A stretch of DNA of 11,206 bases from Acetobacteraceae bacterium (GTDB lineage Bacteria; Pseudomonadota; Alphaproteobacteria; Acetobacterales; Acetobacteraceae), in the NCBI GenBank assembly GCA_019689515.1, contig JADGHI010000086.1, positions 1-11,206 on the forward strand, written 5' to 3'. Positions 1 to 6,258 of the stretch are shown piece by piece; within the stretch, counting starts at the first letter, position 1; each line of letters begins with the position of its first letter. The position numbers and the translations under genes are program-made. The notes below the pieces were generated by a model. It was given only the letters and a program-made list of their open reading frames with translations. It was not told where the DNA came from and did not search any database.

Positions 1-1
1 C

Positions 2-712
2 GGCCTCACCGTGCTGGTCGAGATCGACGTCGGCACCGGCCGCTGCGGCGTGGCGCCGGGGCCGGAGGCGGTGGCGCTCGCCGAGCGGATCGCGGCGAGC
101 CGGCACCTGATCTTCGGCGGCCTGCAGGCCTACCACGGCAGCGCGCAGCACAAGCGCAAGCCCGAGGAACGCCGCGCCGCGATCGCCGGCGCGGTGGACG
201 GCGCGCGCCGCACCGTGGAGCAGCTCCGCCAGCGCGGGCTCGACTGTCCGATCGTCGGCGGTGGCGGCACCGGCACCTTCGCGCTCGAGGCCGGCAGCCG
301 CGTCTATACCGAGATTCAGGCCGGCTCCTACTGCTTCATGGACGCCGACTACGCGCGCAACGAGGAGGCGCCGCCCTTCCGCCAGGCTCTGTTCGTCCTC
401 GCCACGGTGATGAGCACGGCGCGCCCCGGCGTGGCGGTGGTGGACGCCGGGCACAAGGCGGTGCCGATCGACTCCGGCATGCCGGTGGTCTGGGGTCGCG
501 ACCCCGATGTCCGCTACACGCGCGCGAGCGACGAGCATGGCGGGCTGGTCATTGCGCCCGAGGCGCGCAACCCGCCGAAGCTCGGCGAGAAGCTGCGCCT
601 GGTGCCGGGGCACTGCGACCCGACGGTGGATCGCTACGACTGGTATGTCGGCGTGCGCGGTGGACGGGTGGAATGCCTCTGGCCCGTCGCGGCGCGCGGC
701 GCGATGGCGTAG
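2..712 (+). CDS. DSD1-family PLP enzyme, 3-hydroxy-D-aspartate aldolase-like (3' part)
   Basis: This is the C-terminal part of a fold-III PLP enzyme of the D-threonine aldolase / D-serine dehydratase family. The frame is open to the left edge, so the first roughly 150 residues, including the PLP-binding lysine, lie outside the window. Numbering from codon 11, visible hallmarks are the barrel strand FGGLQAYHG (35-43), the phosphate-binding glycine run VGGGGTGTF (82-90), the segment QAGSYCFMDADY (103-114), the VVDAG and SDEHG motifs of the C-terminal beta domain, and PGHCDPT (199-205), which carries the family's metal ligands. The tail DWYVGVR...WPVAARG resembles what I recall of Paracoccus 3-hydroxy-D-aspartate aldolase (cleavage to glycine and glyoxylate). 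D-threonine aldolase or D-serine dehydratase remain possible. It should be a soluble cytoplasmic protein. It ends 14 bases from the stop of the convergent gene at 727. Confidence 0.85.
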   Translation, partial: GLTVLVEIDVGTGRCGVAPGPEAVALAERIAASRHLIFGGLQAYHGSAQHKRKPEERRAAIAGAVDGARRTVEQLRQRGLDCPIVGGGGTGTFALEAGSRVYTEIQAGSYCFMDADYARNEEAPPFRQALFVLATVMSTARPGVAVVDAGHKAVPIDSGMPVVWGRDPDVRYTRASDEHGGLVIAPEARNPPKLGEKLRLVPGHCDPTVDRYDWYVGVRGGRVECLWPVAARGAMA

Positions 713-726
713 GAGCGCGCGGGGCC

Positions 727-981
727 TCAGCGCAGCGTGCGCACCTCGCCGAGGATGCGCAGGGAGCCGCCGGATTCGGCGGCGCCGCGGCCGAGCCCGG
801 CCTCGATCCCGGCACAGCGCGTGCCGGAGACGTCGCACACCGCGACGCGCTGCACTGTCGGCGTGCCTGGCGCGGCGCCGAGCTGCGCGTGCGAGGGCGC
901 GACGGCGTTCTGCACGGCGAGCACGCAGAGCGCCGCGGCGATCACGGTCAGCACGGCCTTGGTGTAGCGGTCCACACCCAT
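727..981 (-). CDS. Small membrane-anchored/secreted protein of unknown function (84 aa)
   Basis: The start is the ATG at 981, chosen because GGGAGGA (990-996, minus strand) sits at Shine-Dalgarno distance; the frame stays open further upstream but without coding character. Residues 1-7 (MGVDRYT) form a charged cap, followed by a hydrophobic helix at about 8-31 (KAVLTVIAAALCVLAVQN) ending near SHAQ, so this is an uncleaved anchor or a signal peptide cut after HAQ. The periplasmic part is about 50 residues with two cysteines in VAVCDVSGTRCAG, suggesting a disulfide, and a conserved-looking C-terminus SLRILGEVRTLR. From memory, short proteins beginning (M)DRYTKAVLTVIAAAL recur in alphaproteobacteria and cyanobacteria without assigned function. 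It is convergent with the aldolase gene, and I see no operon partner. Confidence 0.75.
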   Translation of the reverse strand: MGVDRYTKAVLTVIAAALCVLAVQNAVAPSHAQLGAAPGTPTVQRVAVCDVSGTRCAGIEAGLGRGAAESGGSLRILGEVRTLR

Positions 982-989
982 TCTCCGGG

Positions 990-997
990 TCCTCCCT
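990..997 (-). promoter_or_regulatory. Shine-Dalgarno site deciding the start of the 84-aa protein
   Basis: Minus-strand AGGGAGGA lies 8 bases before the ATG at 981. It singles out that codon over the upstream in-frame starts, which have no such site. Confidence 0.6.
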
Positions 998-1296
998 TGC
1001 CTAGCGGGCGGGAGGATGGCGCAGGCCGGAAGGATGCGCCGCGTCAACAACCCGTGCGCCCACGCGCTTGCGAAGGGCGTCGCGTGGTTCTGGCACCCGG
1101 AATGAGTTGTCTGCGTCCTCGTCGCGTCCGCCCGGCCCGCCGACCGACCGGAGTCCGGCCGATGCGGCCCGATCCTGCCGTCCGCGCGCACCATCGCGCT
1201 CGACGCGCGGCATGGCCATGTCGGGACGGAACGGCGCGAGGACGCCGGCTTCCGCCGCGTGTTCATGGCGAAGCGGGTCGCCAGCTGCTTCCCTTC
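998..1296. other. Intergenic stretch without a recognisable gene
   Basis: Frames here are arginine/proline-rich with no recognisable motif, typical of random frames in GC-rich DNA. The stretch must hold the promoter of the 84-aa gene. A minus-strand TTGACG occurs near 1043 but no convincing -10 box follows at 16-18 bases. I see no tRNA or direct-repeat structure. Confidence 0.4.
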
Positions 1297-1325
1297 ACGG
1301 ATGCCCGGCCCGGGTCCGGGTCCGT
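1297..1325 (-). terminator. Stem-loop at the 3' end of gshA
   Basis: The sequence reads ACGGA-TG-CCCGG-loop-CCGGG-TCCGT on the plus strand. This gives two 5-bp helices separated by a 2-base bulge around a 7-base loop. It starts at the last base of the gshA stop codon on the minus strand. No T-run follows, so it is a terminator-like or mRNA-end-protecting hairpin rather than a classical intrinsic terminator. Confidence 0.4.
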
Positions 1326-2668
1326 CAAACCTCCGCCTCCTCGAACACGCGGCGCACATCGCCGCGCCAGGCGCCGTGGTAGCGCGCGAGCCAGCGGTCC
1401 GCGCGGGTCAGCCCGCTCGCCACGATCTCGTCGAGCGGGGCCAGGTACAGCTCCTCGCCCAGGCCGCGCGCCTTCAGCCCGTCGCGCGCGATCGCCAGCG
1501 CGTCGCGCGCAATCTCGCGCACGCTCCGGCCGCGGATCGTGGCGTTCAGCGCCTCGCGCGGCACGGCGGCGCGCAGGGCGCTCATCTCTTCCACCGTCCA
1601 GCCGCGCACCAGCGCCGAGGCCGCCTTGCGCGCCGCGTCGTCGTAGAGCAGGCCGACCCAGAAGGCCGGCAGCGCGACCAGCATCGCGGCGTCGCCCGCA
1701 TCCGCCCCGCGCATCTCGATGTAGCGCTTGAGGCGCACATCGGTGAACACCGTGGTCACGTGGTCGGCGAAGTCGCCCATGGTGGCGCGCTCGCCGGGCA
1801 GGACGTCCAGCCGGCCGTCCATGAAGGCGCGGAAGCTCGCCCCCGCGGCGTCCAGCCACTTGCCCTCGCGCATCACGAAGTACATCGGCACGTCGAGCAC
1901 GTACTGCGCGAAGCGCTCGAAGCCGAAGCCATCCTCGAACACCACGGCGGGGATGCCGGTGCGGTCCGGGTCGGTGTCGGTCCAGACCTGGGCGCGGTAG
2001 GAGCGGTAGCCGTTCGGCCGGCCCTCGGTGAAGGGCGAGTTCGCGAACAGCGCCGTCGCCACCGGCTGCAGGGCGAGGCTGATCCGCATCTTCTCGACCA
2101 TGTCGGCTTCCGAGCCGTAGTCGAGATTGACCTGCACCGTGCAGGTGCGCGTCATCATGTCGAGGCCGAGATTGCCGACCTTTGGCATGTAGGCACGCAT
2201 GATTGCGTAGCGGCCCTTGGGCATCCAGGGCATCGCCTCGCGCGTCGCCGTCGGGTGGAAGCCGAGGCCGGCGAAGCCGATATCCATCGGCCCGGCGACC
2301 TCGTGCACCTCGCGCAGATGGGTGCCCAGCTCGACCCGCGTCGCGTGCAGGTCGGCCACCGCGTCGCCGGAGAGTTCAAGCTGGCCCGCCGGCTCGAGGC
2401 TGACCGAGGCGCCGCCGCGCTTCAGGCCGATCGGGTTGCCGTTGTCGAGGATCGGCGTCCAGCCCTTCCGCATCAGCCCTTCCAGCAGCGCGCGGATGCC
2501 GTCGGGCGCGTAGGGCGGCGTGGCCAGCGTGCTGCGACGGAAGCCGAATTTCTCGTGCTCCGTGCCGATGCGCCAGTCGGCCTGCGGCTTCGATCCCTTC
2601 TCGAACCACTCGGCGAGCTGCCGCGCCGACTCGATCGGGGTGAGATCCGCCTCTCCCGGGTTCGACAT
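1325..2668 (-). CDS. gshA: Glutamate-cysteine ligase
   Basis: This enzyme catalyses the ATP-dependent joining of L-glutamate and L-cysteine to gamma-glutamylcysteine, the first and rate-limiting step of glutathione synthesis, in the cytoplasm. The 447 aa match the usual length of the alphaproteobacterial/plant-type (GCS2) ligases. Visible signatures are WRIGTEHEKFGF (32-43), the N-terminal glutamate/Mg2+-binding strand, and GGASVSLEPAGQLELSG (85-101), both strongly conserved in this class. Further in are MDIGFAGLGF and the MMTRTCTVQVNLDYGSE segment. The ATG at 2668 is preceded by GGAAGGG at 2673-2679. It lies 78 bases downstream of rsmE on the same strand and is probably co-transcribed with it. 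The family is often regulated by redox state in eukaryotes; nothing in the bacterial sequence here shows a specific regulator. The second glutathione gene, gshB, is not in the window. Confidence 0.95.
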   Translation of the reverse strand: MSNPGEADLTPIESARQLAEWFEKGSKPQADWRIGTEHEKFGFRRSTLATPPYAPDGIRALLEGLMRKGWTPILDNGNPIGLKRGGASVSLEPAGQLELSGDAVADLHATRVELGTHLREVHEVAGPMDIGFAGLGFHPTATREAMPWMPKGRYAIMRAYMPKVGNLGLDMMTRTCTVQVNLDYGSEADMVEKMRISLALQPVATALFANSPFTEGRPNGYRSYRAQVWTDTDPDRTGIPAVVFEDGFGFERFAQYVLDVPMYFVMREGKWLDAAGASFRAFMDGRLDVLPGERATMGDFADHVTTVFTDVRLKRYIEMRGADAGDAAMLVALPAFWVGLLYDDAARKAASALVRGWTVEEMSALRAAVPREALNATIRGRSVREIARDALAIARDGLKARGLGEELYLAPLDEIVASGLTRADRWLARYHGAWRGDVRRVFEEAEV

Positions 2669-2699
2669 CAGGCCCTTCCAAAGCGCGGCTGTCCGATGT

Positions 2700-2716
2700 T
2701 CGGGCGCATCGCCCGA
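2700..2716 (-). promoter_or_regulatory. Small hairpin between rsmE and gshA
   Basis: A perfect 7-bp inverted repeat TCGGGCG / CGCCCGA surrounds a 3-base loop in the 78-base gap between rsmE and gshA. It could attenuate read-through from rsmE or shape the gshA leader. No T-run follows, so I do not call it a terminator. Confidence 0.35.
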
Positions 2717-2746
2717 GGCGGCAGCGGCGGGTTGTGCAGCGGTGGG

Positions 2747-3487
2747 TTACACGGCCTCCGTCCAGTCCCCCGCCAGCGCTTGCAACGCCGCGAGGCCGGC
2801 GACCGCCGCCGTCTCCGCCCGCAGGATGCGCGGGCCGAGGGCGACCGTCGAAACAAAGGGTCGCCGACGCAGATCGTCAAGCTCCGCCGTCTCGAACCCG
2901 CCTTCGGGGCCGACCAGCCAGCCGAAGGGCGGGCGCAGCCCGATTCCGGCCGCGACGCGCGCGAGCGGCGGCGAGGCCCGGCGCTCGTCGCCGGCGAGCA
3001 GCGGTACGGCGGCATCCCATGCGTCCAGCACGGCGTGCAGCGGTGCGGCCTCGGCGATGTGGGGCACGGTCAGGCGATCGCACTGCTCCGCCGCCTCGCG
3101 CGCGATGGCGGCGAGGCGCGCGGTGTTGACGCGGTCCGCCACGGTGCGGCGGGTGAAGACCGGCTGGATCAGTGCCGCGCCGAGCTCCGTCGCCTTCTCG
3201 GCGACCCAGTCCATCGCGTCGCGCTTGATCGCCGCGACGAGGAGGCGGATGTCGGGTTCCGTCACCGGCGGACGGAGCGGGCGCTCCACGACGAAGCTGG
3301 CGCGGTCCTTGCGCAGGCTGGCGATGCGCGCGGCCCATTCGCCGTCGCGGCCGTTGAACAGGCGGACCGGATCGCCCACGGCGCGGCGCAGCACCGTGCC
3401 GAGGTAGTGGCCCTGGCCGGGTGCGGCGGCGAGTTCCGCGCCCTCGGCGAGCGGCGCGTCGAGGTGAAGGCGGGGTGGGGTGGACAT
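2747..3487 (-). CDS. rsmE: 16S rRNA (uracil-1498-N3)-methyltransferase
   Basis: RsmE methylates N3 of U1498 in 16S rRNA of assembled 30S subunits using S-adenosylmethionine. The 246-aa product is the normal length. Residues 1-70 form the PUA-like RNA-binding domain (PRLHLD..., HYLGTVLRRAVGD, LFNGRDGEW). Residues about 75-246 form the SPOUT trefoil-knot methyltransferase with KRDAMDWVAEKATELG (89-103), the cofactor loop LVGPEGGF (191-198) and LGPRILRAETA (218-228), all diagnostic. An in-frame start exists upstream at 3544, but ATG 3487 is preferred because the PUA domain begins here and GAGGGAGA (3492-3499) precedes it. The ATG lies on the opposite strand of the ubiA start codon, so the two genes are head to head with no spacer. 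Confidence 0.95.
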   Translation of the reverse strand: MSTPPRLHLDAPLAEGAELAAAPGQGHYLGTVLRRAVGDPVRLFNGRDGEWAARIASLRKDRASFVVERPLRPPVTEPDIRLLVAAIKRDAMDWVAEKATELGAALIQPVFTRRTVADRVNTARLAAIAREAAEQCDRLTVPHIAEAAPLHAVLDAWDAAVPLLAGDERRASPPLARVAAGIGLRPPFGWLVGPEGGFETAELDDLRRRPFVSTVALGPRILRAETAAVAGLAALQALAGDWTEAV

Positions 3488-4418
3488 GGCATCTCCCTCG
3501 GCGACATTACTCCCTCCCGTGCAAGGCTTCACAGACATCCGCACCGAGGGCTGGATCGCCCGCCTGCCGCCCGCCTGGCGGCCCTACGCACTGCTCGCCC
3601 GATTCGACCGGCCGATCGGCGCCTGGCTGCTGTTCCTGCCTGGGCTCTGGGCGATCTGCCTGGCGGCGCCGGGCTGGGCCGAGGGGGGGCGGCTGACGCT
3701 GCTCTTCGCCCTCGGCGCGCTGGTCATGCGCGGCGCCGGCTGCGTGGTGAACGACCTGTGGGACCGCGAGCTCGACCGGCGCGTGGTGCGCACGGCGGGG
3801 CGGCCGCTCGCCTCAGGCGCGGTGACGCCGGTGCAGGCCCTCGCCTTCCTGGCTGCGCTGTCGGCCGTGGGGCTGGTGGTCCTGCTGCAGCTCAATGCGA
3901 CGGCGATCGCGCTTGGGGTGCTCTCGCTGGTGCCGGTGGTGCTCTACCCGCTGGCCAAGCGCGTGACGGACTTCCCGCAATTGGTGCTCGGCCTCACCTT
4001 CGGCTGGGGCGCGCCGCTCGGCTACGCCGCGGCGACGGGTGGCGTGGACGGGGTGACGGCGGCGCTCTACGCGGCCTCGATCGCCTGGATCCTCGGCTAC
4101 GACACGATCTACGCGCACCAGGACCGCGAGGATGACGCCCTGGTCGGCATCCGCTCCACCGCGCTGCATTTCGGGGAGCGCACGGGGCCCTTCCTCGCCG
4201 CCTGCTACGCGGCGACGATCGCCTTGCTTGTGCTCGCCGGCTGGCTCGCCGGGCTGCAATGGCGGTTCTACGTCGCGCTGGTGCTGCCCGCGGCGCTGCT
4301 GGCACGGCAGGTGGTCGCGCTCGACATCCACGACCCGGCGCGCTGCCTGCAATTGTTCAAGGCGAATCGCGAGGTGGGGCTCGCGGTGGCGCTCGCCATC
4401 CTGCTGGGCCGCCTGTGA
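3486..4418 (+). CDS. ubiA: 4-hydroxybenzoate polyprenyltransferase
   Basis: UbiA is an integral inner-membrane enzyme that attaches the polyprenyl tail to 4-hydroxybenzoate, the committed step of ubiquinone synthesis. The 310-aa frame holds the first aspartate-rich motif NDLWDRELDRR (89-99) and the second YDTIYAHQDREDD (205-217), which bind Mg2+-prenyl diphosphate. Around seven to nine hydrophobic helices follow the N-terminal LARFDRPIGAWLLFLPGLWAI segment. The start is uncertain: ATG 3486 is chosen, GTG 3480 is in frame just before it, and GTG 3519 is a shorter alternative. The conserved part begins near FTDIRTEGW (residue 15). The stop codon overlaps the start of the next gene (GTGA), indicating translational coupling. 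The 5' coding region is shared with the rsmE leader on the other strand. Confidence 0.93.
   Translation: MASPSATLLPPVQGFTDIRTEGWIARLPPAWRPYALLARFDRPIGAWLLFLPGLWAICLAAPGWAEGGRLTLLFALGALVMRGAGCVVNDLWDRELDRRVVRTAGRPLASGAVTPVQALAFLAALSAVGLVVLLQLNATAIALGVLSLVPVVLYPLAKRVTDFPQLVLGLTFGWGAPLGYAAATGGVDGVTAALYAASIAWILGYDTIYAHQDREDDALVGIRSTALHFGERTGPFLAACYAATIALLVLAGWLAGLQWRFYVALVLPAALLARQVVALDIHDPARCLQLFKANREVGLAVALAILLGRL
3492..3499 (-). promoter_or_regulatory. Shine-Dalgarno site deciding the rsmE start
   Basis: Minus-strand GAGGGAGA ends 4 bases before ATG 3487 and fixes the rsmE start. It lies inside ubiA codons 3-5, so both genes depend on the same bases. Confidence 0.6.
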
Positions 4419-5062
4419 CGGAGGCGGCCGAGGGCTTCATCCGTACCCACACCGCTGTCGCGCGCCCGCCGCTCGTGCCGGAGATCGCGCTGCACCTCGC
4501 CACCGAGATCACGCCGATCTGGCAGGCGACGGAGGCCTGGCTCGCCAAGGCCAATATCGAGCCGCCCTTCTGGGCCTTCGCATGGCCCGGTGGGCAGGCG
4601 CTGGCGCGGCTGCTGCTGGATGAGCCTGCGCGCGTGGCCGGACGGCGGGTGCTCGACTTCGCGGCGGGCTGCGGCATCGGCGCGATCGCAGCCGCCCGGT
4701 CCGGCGCTGCACGGGTGGAGGCAGCCGACATCGATCCGCTCGCCGCCGTTGCGGTGCGGCTGAACGCGGCGCTGAACGGCGTGTCCGTCGCGACCTTGGC
4801 GGAGGACCTGGTCGGCGCGCCATGCCGCTGGGATACGGTGCTCGCCGGCGATGTCTGCTACGAGGCGCCGATGGCGCGTCACATCCTGCCCTGGCTGCGC
4901 AGCCTCGCCGCCGCCGGTGCCGAGGTGCTGCTGGCCGACCCAGGCCGCGCCTACCTGCCGCGCGAGGGGCTGGAGCCGGTCCGCAGCTTCCGCGTGCCGA
5001 CGACGCGCGAGCTGGAGGACCGCGAGGAGCGCGAGGTCACGATCCACCGCCTGCTGCCTTGA
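4415..5062 (+). CDS. ETF-beta lysine methyltransferase homologue (METTL20-like)
   Basis: This is a class I S-adenosylmethionine methyltransferase of 215 aa. It starts at GTG 4415 inside the ubiA stop (4-base GTGA overlap). Residues 50-68 (EPPFWAFAWPGGQALARLL) match the pre-motif region of METTL20/ETFBKMT. The cofactor motif I is VLDFAAGCGIGA (79-90), followed by DIDPLA (105-110), LNAALN (116-121), GDVCY (145-149) and DPGR (175-178), the same order and wording I recall for human ETFBKMT and its Agrobacterium orthologue. These enzymes trimethylate lysines of the beta subunit of electron-transfer flavoprotein near its dehydrogenase-docking loop and lower electron transfer from acyl-CoA dehydrogenases. 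It should be cytoplasmic. Generic annotation would be nicotinamide N-methyltransferase-like or PrmA-like. Coupling with ubiA is discussed in the findings. Confidence 0.85.
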   Translation: MTEAAEGFIRTHTAVARPPLVPEIALHLATEITPIWQATEAWLAKANIEPPFWAFAWPGGQALARLLLDEPARVAGRRVLDFAAGCGIGAIAAARSGAARVEAADIDPLAAVAVRLNAALNGVSVATLAEDLVGAPCRWDTVLAGDVCYEAPMARHILPWLRSLAAAGAEVLLADPGRAYLPREGLEPVRSFRVPTTRELEDREEREVTIHRLLP

Positions 5063-5369
5063 TGTGCTTAGGGCTGGAAGCGGCGACGGCCTTGGCGCAG
5101 CGGCAGAACATTTGCGCTGCGGCGAGTCGCTATCTCGGCCATACCGGACGCAGAGGCGATCGCGTCAGCCGCTGTGACGCGCAGGGCCGCTACCTCGGCC
5201 ATAGTGAGCGCGGCGCCGGCGGGGTGGCGCGGCACTACGACGCGCAGGGGCAGGCACGGGGTACGACGGAGCGCGCCCCTGACGGCGACCGGCGCCGGTC
5301 ATTCATGGTGCCGCCGCTGCCGGGCCCGCGCCGGACATGGGCGGCGTGCCGCTCGGCGCGAAGCCCTGA
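5062..5369 (+). pseudogene. Small YDAQGR-repeat protein, probably frameshifted
   Basis: The ATG at 5062 overlaps the stop of the upstream methyltransferase gene (TGATG), as in coupled genes. The translation shows three imperfect units of about 20 residues built on the pattern (Y)DAQGRYLGHSE: SRYLGHTGRRGD, CDAQGRYLGHSERGAGG and HYDAQGQARGTTERAPD. These are followed by RSFMVPPLPGP. The frame then degenerates into arginine-rich text, while the frame one base earlier continues sensibly as APDMGGVPLGAKP and stops at 5367-5369. A one-base deletion around 5330-5338 would explain this. Related repeat proteins in alphaproteobacteria normally have a signal peptide; here the N-terminus (MCLGLEAATALAQ) is a poor one, so the 5' end may be damaged too. 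No function is known to me. A sequencing error in a GC run is the alternative. Confidence 0.5.
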
Positions 5370-5372
5370 CCG

Positions 5373-5406
5373 GCGCTGCCGCCCCGCCCCGGATGGCGGC
5401 GGGCGC
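5373..5406. terminator. Bidirectional stem-loop between convergent genes
   Basis: GCGC-t-GCCGCC (5373-5383) pairs with GGCGGC-gg-GCGC (5395-5406) around an 11-base loop. It sits just after the 5369 stop and before the 3' end of the SDR gene on the other strand. Its position between converging genes fits a shared terminator, though no T-run is present on either side. Confidence 0.4.
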
Positions 5407-5407
5407 A

Positions 5408-5429
5408 GTGCGCATGCGCGCGCGCGCGT
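5408..5429. repeat. Alternating purine-pyrimidine tract
   Basis: Twenty-two bases alternate strictly between purine and pyrimidine, mostly CG dinucleotides with one CATG. The tract ends at the stop codon of the SDR gene. Such tracts can adopt left-handed Z-DNA under negative supercoiling and are slippage-prone. Confidence 0.6.
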
Positions 5430-6181
5430 CAGATCACGATCCCGCCGTCCACGTGCAGGAGCTGTCCCGTGACATAGCCTGCGCCCGGTGAGGCGAGGAA
5501 GGCGATGGCGTGCGCCACGTCCTGCGGCGTGCCGAGGCGGCGGAGCGGGATGCGTGCGAGCGTCGCCTCCCACTGCGCGGCGCTCAGCGCCGCATGCGCC
5601 CCCGGGTCCTTGCGCGTGTAGCCCGGCACCACGGCGTTTACCGTGACCTCCGGCGCCCACTCGATCGCAAGCGCCTTCACCAGCGCTTCCACTGCTGCCT
5701 TCGCCGCCGCCGAGGCGGGGAAGGTCGGCGTGTCGCTGCGGAACACATGGGCGACGAAGGAGGAGACGGCGATCAGCCGCGGATCGCACCCCGCCGCCAG
5801 GTATGGGCGCGCGGCGCGGGCGAGGCGCAGGAAGGCCCAGGCGATGGCGTCCTGGCTGCGGGCGAAATCGGCGTCCGCAAGGCGCTCCACCGGCGTGCGG
5901 TCGGCGAAGCCGGCATTGGAGACCAGCACGTCCAGCCCGCCGCCCAGCGCCTCAGCGGCCTGCTCGACCAGCCGCGCGGGCGCCTCGGGCTCGGCGAGGT
6001 CGGCCAGCAGCAGCACGGCCTCGCCCCCGCGTTCGCGCACCGCCGCCGCGGTGCGTTCCGCGCCTTCGCGATTGGCACGCGTGTGGACGGCGATGGCAAC
6101 GCCAGGCGCGGCGAGGGCGCGGCAGGCTGCGGCACCGATCCCGCTCGCGGCGCCGGTCACGAGGATTTTTCGTTCCGCCAT
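5429..6181 (-). CDS. SDR-family oxidoreductase with atypical active site
   Basis: A 250-aa Rossmann-fold short-chain dehydrogenase/reductase, normal length, cytoplasmic. The NAD(P)-binding motif is VTGAASGIG (8-16), followed by ADLAEPE (60-66), the structural motif SNAG (88-91), the catalytic serine region AVSSFVAH (138-145) and the typical C-terminal part VVPGYTRKD (184-192) and YVTGQLLHVDGG (236-247). The usual YxxxK is absent: lysine 161 is preceded by serine at K-4 (FPASAAAK, 154-161), and there is no tyrosine between 145 and 165. It also seems to lack the catalytic asparagine (DAIAWAF, 111-117). The FabG-like name is therefore unsafe; substrate unknown. ATG 6181 has GGTGGAG a few bases upstream. 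It is divergent from the broken cyclase gene at 6259, with which it may once have shared regulation. Confidence 0.88.
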   Translation of the reverse strand: MAERKILVTGAASGIGAAACRALAAPGVAIAVHTRANREGAERTAAAVRERGGEAVLLLADLAEPEAPARLVEQAAEALGGGLDVLVSNAGFADRTPVERLADADFARSQDAIAWAFLRLARAARPYLAAGCDPRLIAVSSFVAHVFRSDTPTFPASAAAKAAVEALVKALAIEWAPEVTVNAVVPGYTRKDPGAHAALSAAQWEATLARIPLRRLGTPQDVAHAIAFLASPGAGYVTGQLLHVDGGIVI

Positions 6182-6198
6182 GAGTCTCCACCCTGCGC

Positions 6199-6228
6199 GG
6201 TGTGCCGCGAAGGCGCAGCGGCGACACC
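6199..6228. promoter_or_regulatory. Inverted repeat in the SDR/cyclase divergent spacer
   Basis: GGTGT-GCCGC (6199-6208) pairs with GCGGC-g-ACACC (6218-6228), two 5-bp helices with one bulged base and a 9-base loop. It lies in the 77-base spacer between the SDR start and the cyclase pseudogene start, where an operator or leader hairpin would be expected. Function is inferred only from position and symmetry. Confidence 0.3.
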
Positions 6229-6258
6229 TGCCGCCAGGATAGCCGGGAGAGGAACGCC

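Noticed and set aside
507..1004. Arg/Ala-rich plus-strand frame over the aldolase 3' end and the small-protein gene
   Set aside because: Shadow of two better supported genes, with extreme arginine content and no start signal.
1033..1140. Possible sigma-70-type promoter for the 84-aa gene (TTGACG on the minus strand)
   Set aside because: No -10-like hexamer at the right distance; one hexamer is not enough in this base composition.
1259..4135. A 958-codon open frame on the plus strand across gshA, rsmE and part of ubiA
   Set aside because: It is antisense to two well-identified genes and overlaps ubiA in another frame; the translation is Arg/His/Ala-rich with no domain, as expected for antisense frames in GC-rich DNA.
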